Source: an uncultured Saprospiraceae bacterium
Lineage (GTDB): Bacteria; Bacteroidota; Bacteroidia; Chitinophagales; Saprospiraceae
Length of the DNA stretch: 8,004 nt
NCBI GenBank assembly: GCA_934699305.1
Contig: CAKUWM010000124.1
Location: 1-8,004, forward strand
Direction of reading: 5' to 3'
In this document: positions 6,462 to 8,004 of the stretch, one piece after another
Position numbering within the stretch: position 1 is the stretch's first letter
Layout of the letters: each line of letters opens with the position of its first letter
The notes under the pieces: model-generated
Databases searched by the model: none
The model's input: the letters and a program-made list of their open reading frames with translations, nothing else
What the model was told of the DNA's origin: nothing
Position numbers and translations under genes: made by a program

Positions 6462-7701
6462 CTTCTTTGGATGATAGATAATATAAAATGTTACTGTTGG
6501 CTGGTCTGAAGACTTTTTGAGCTACTTTAAGTAGATTTCCGGAAGTTATTTTCTTATAAATATCGATTTCCGTGTTTATAAGATTGACATCGCCGAGACT
6601 TTCGAAATATGCCAAATTCATAGCTTTATTGGTTGCACTATATTCTGAGAAAACTAAGGTTGTTATGCATTTGTTGATAACTTTATTTAATTCTCTATCT
6701 TCCAATTTAGTGGAAGCTAACTCGTCTAATATTTCCCATAAAGCCTCTTCGCCTTTTTCCGGATTGACTCCTTTTGCCAATTTGCCGTCAATTATAAGCA
6801 AACCTTCTTCACTAGTACCATTAGTATAGGCATCAATAGATGAGAAAAGCCTTTTTTGTTTGACTAAGATTTGATAAAGCCGCGCAGAGCGACCATTGGC
6901 TAAGATGTCGGATAAAATATCGCACGCATAGAAGTCCACATCCTTTCGTGAAGGAATGTGAAAAGCCATATATAATGCCGGGATCTGTATATTTCTTCTT
7001 ACAATTTGTCGTCTTTGTTTTTTTTGGACTCCCTCTTTGACAATATTGGTCGGCTGTTGAATTTTGTTTTCGATTTGACTAAAAAGCCGAAAGATGGTCG
7101 ATTTTACTCTCTTTTCATTAAAATTACCTGCTATTACTAAAATGGCATTTGCCGGATAGTAAAAAGAATGATAAAAATCGGAGGCATCCTGAATTTTGGT
7201 CTTTTTGACATCATTGGGTTTGAGGCCAATTACTGGCCATCGATAGGGATGCCTCTTAAATGCCATTTTGGAAATAAGGTGCCACATGTCGCCATAAGGC
7301 TCATCTAAAGTTGTTTCATAAAATTCCTCAACAACCACTTTTTTTTGAACTTCAAATTCATCCTCAATGAGACTGAGATGTTGCATTCGATCCGCTTCCA
7401 AAAATAATAATGCATCAATGTTGGCGGCGGGGGCATAGCTATAATAATTGGTAATGTCATTTGAAGTAAAGGCATTGTTCTCACCGCCAGCTCGCTGTAT
7501 AGGCAAGTCAAAATCAGGAACAGAATTAGTCCCGGTAAACATTAAATGTTCAAAAAGATGTGCAAGACCGGTATGGCGTTTGTTTTCATTTTTAGAACCG
7601 ACTTTGTATAGCATATTGACCACAACAAGCGGTGTAGTTGTATCTTTATGCAAAATTACCGTCAATCCATTATCCAAAACAAATCGCGAAAAATCAATCA
7701 T
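6439..7701 (-). CDS. M16B family zinc metallopeptidase (processing-peptidase-like)
   Basis: This is a zinc peptidase of 420 residues made of two homologous M16 halves. The inverted zinc motif HLFEH is at 48-52 (H48, E51, H52), with the third ligand expected at E126 in VVVEEF. Supporting motifs are NNAFTSNDITNY (75-86), a conserved YYPANAILVIAGNF strand (181-194) and, in the C-terminal half, the NGRSARLYQ segment typical of the family. It has no signal peptide, so it is predicted to be cytoplasmic, unlike many Bacteroidota M16 proteins that are exported. These enzymes form chambers that degrade unfolded or short peptides. Many bacterial M16B genes come in active/inactive pairs, but no partner is visible here. 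Its 3' end overlaps ruvX by 23 bases. A TAnnTTTG box ends 4 nt before the ATG. Confidence 0.94.
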   Translation of the reverse strand: MIDFSRFVLDNGLTVILHKDTTTPLVVVNMLYKVGSKNENKRHTGLAHLFEHLMFTGTNSVPDFDLPIQRAGGENNAFTSNDITNYYSYAPAANIDALLFLEADRMQHLSLIEDEFEVQKKVVVEEFYETTLDEPYGDMWHLISKMAFKRHPYRWPVIGLKPNDVKKTKIQDASDFYHSFYYPANAILVIAGNFNEKRVKSTIFRLFSQIENKIQQPTNIVKEGVQKKQRRQIVRRNIQIPALYMAFHIPSRKDVDFYACDILSDILANGRSARLYQILVKQKRLFSSIDAYTNGTSEEGLLIIDGKLAKGVNPEKGEEALWEILDELASTKLEDRELNKVINKCITTLVFSEYSATNKAMNLAYFESLGDVNLINTEIDIYKKITSGNLLKVAQKVFRPANSNILYYLSSKEDGTDTMH

Positions 7702-7705
7702 GACG

Positions 7706-7713
7706 CAAAGGTA
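7706..7713 (-). promoter_or_regulatory. TAnnTTTG -7 box directly before the M16-ruvX-def operon
   Basis: On the minus strand TACCTTTG (7713-7706) matches the Bacteroidota -7 consensus and is followed by CGTC and then the ATG at 7701. Transcription would start within a base or two of the ATG, predicting a leaderless operon mRNA. No TTG -33 element is seen about 20 nt upstream, so strength is uncertain. Confidence 0.52.
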
Positions 7714-7778
7714 ATAGAATAAATAAAATGAGATATAATATGGTTTATGAGAAAATTTTAAACCTGAATTCAGCAGTA

Positions 7779-7796
7779 AAGGTTTTGGAAAACCTT
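7779..7796. repeat. Perfect 8-bp inverted repeat
   Basis: AAGGTTTT (7779-7786) and AAAACCTT (7789-7796) are perfect inverted repeats around GG. Neither side carries a T-run, so it is not a standard terminator. Related arms lie just to the left (GGTTTA at 7742, TAAACCT at 7759), so alternative pairings are possible. Confidence 0.6.
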
Positions 7797-7933
7797 ATAG
7801 TACTGATTATGAAGTCAATCTCAATGTCTGAATCGTTTTGATAGTTTCTTTATACCATTGATTATGCCAATAAGAAAACAATTATAATTATCTATTATTA
7901 TCGAAAAGACGGGATTTCTTTAAAATCTAAATG

Positions 7934-7957
7934 CTCCCGATAGATAGCTATCGGGAG
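7934..7957. repeat. Perfect palindromic hairpin, possible terminator of an outside gene
   Basis: CTCCCGATAG (7934-7943) and CTATCGGGAG (7948-7957) form a perfect 10-bp stem with an ATAG loop. On the minus strand it is followed by the U-rich but broken tail CATTTAGATTTT, and on the plus strand by GATAAATGTTT. It most likely ends a minus-strand gene lying beyond the window, or is one copy of a dispersed intergenic palindrome. Confidence 0.6.
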
Positions 7958-8004
7958 GATAAATGTTTAGGTCAATGTTATTGGACTATTACATATATCC
8001 AATC

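Larger units (their letters stand above)
7714..8004. other. Intergenic region upstream of the M16 operon
   Basis: No gene is supported in this stretch to the window edge. It holds an 8-bp hairpin at 7779-7796, a 10-bp palindrome CTGAATTCAG at 7764-7773, and a perfect 10-bp GC-containing stem at 7934-7957. Beyond that stem the last 40 bases could be either the tail of a minus-strand gene (one frame ends in TAA just before the stem) or the first 14 codons of a plus-strand ORF from the ATG at 7963. They are too short to decide. Confidence 0.5.

Noticed and set aside
7963..8004. Start of a plus-strand ORF (ATG at 7963, 14 open codons to the edge)
   Set aside because: It is too short to judge, begins only 5 bases after the hairpin, and competes with a minus-strand frame ending in TAA at the same place.

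Overview
The window looks like an ordinary chromosomal segment of a low-GC Bacteroidota bacterium. The evidence is AT-rich intergenic DNA, no convincing Shine-Dalgarno sequence before any start except a weak purine-rich stretch before ruvX, Bacteroidota-type -7 promoter boxes (TAnnTTTG), a lipoprotein with a charged surface-export-like sequence after its lipid-attachment cysteine, and a ribonuclease HI carrying an N-terminal viroplasmin-like domain. I see no phage, IS element, CRISPR array, toxin-antitoxin module, rRNA or tRNA.

Layout. Positions 1-163 are AT-rich leader DNA with a doubtful gene tail. At 164-802 (+) lies a YcbL/glyoxalase II-like metallo-beta-lactamase-fold hydrolase, and at 966-2018 (+) a secreted PhoD-like metallophosphatase. 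Converging on that is a minus-strand pair, tatD (3866-3084) followed by a radical SAM/SPASM protein (3087-2059), joined by an ATGA stop/start overlap. Upstream of tatD, a strong intrinsic terminator (3922-3952) closes a small lipocalin-like lipoprotein gene (4419-3973). An AT-rich divergent region of 388 bases separates the lipoprotein gene from ribonuclease H (4808-5440, +). Converging on that is a compact minus-strand housekeeping operon: M16 zinc peptidase (7701-6439), ruvX (6461-6051) and def (6019-5462). The last 300 bases are intergenic and hold two clear inverted repeats.

Most genes are conserved housekeeping or envelope functions: protein N-terminal maturation (Def), Holliday-junction or rRNA processing (RuvX), RNA-DNA hybrid removal (RNase H), proteolysis (M16), DNA or 3'-end nucleolysis (TatD), thioester or related hydrolysis (MBL-fold) and periplasmic phosphoester hydrolysis (PhoD-like). 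The least understood gene is the radical SAM/SPASM protein, whose translation appears coupled to TatD. No obviously new multi-gene system is visible. The best leads are that coupled pair and two genes whose -7 promoter boxes sit only 3-4 nt before the ATG, which predicts leaderless mRNAs.
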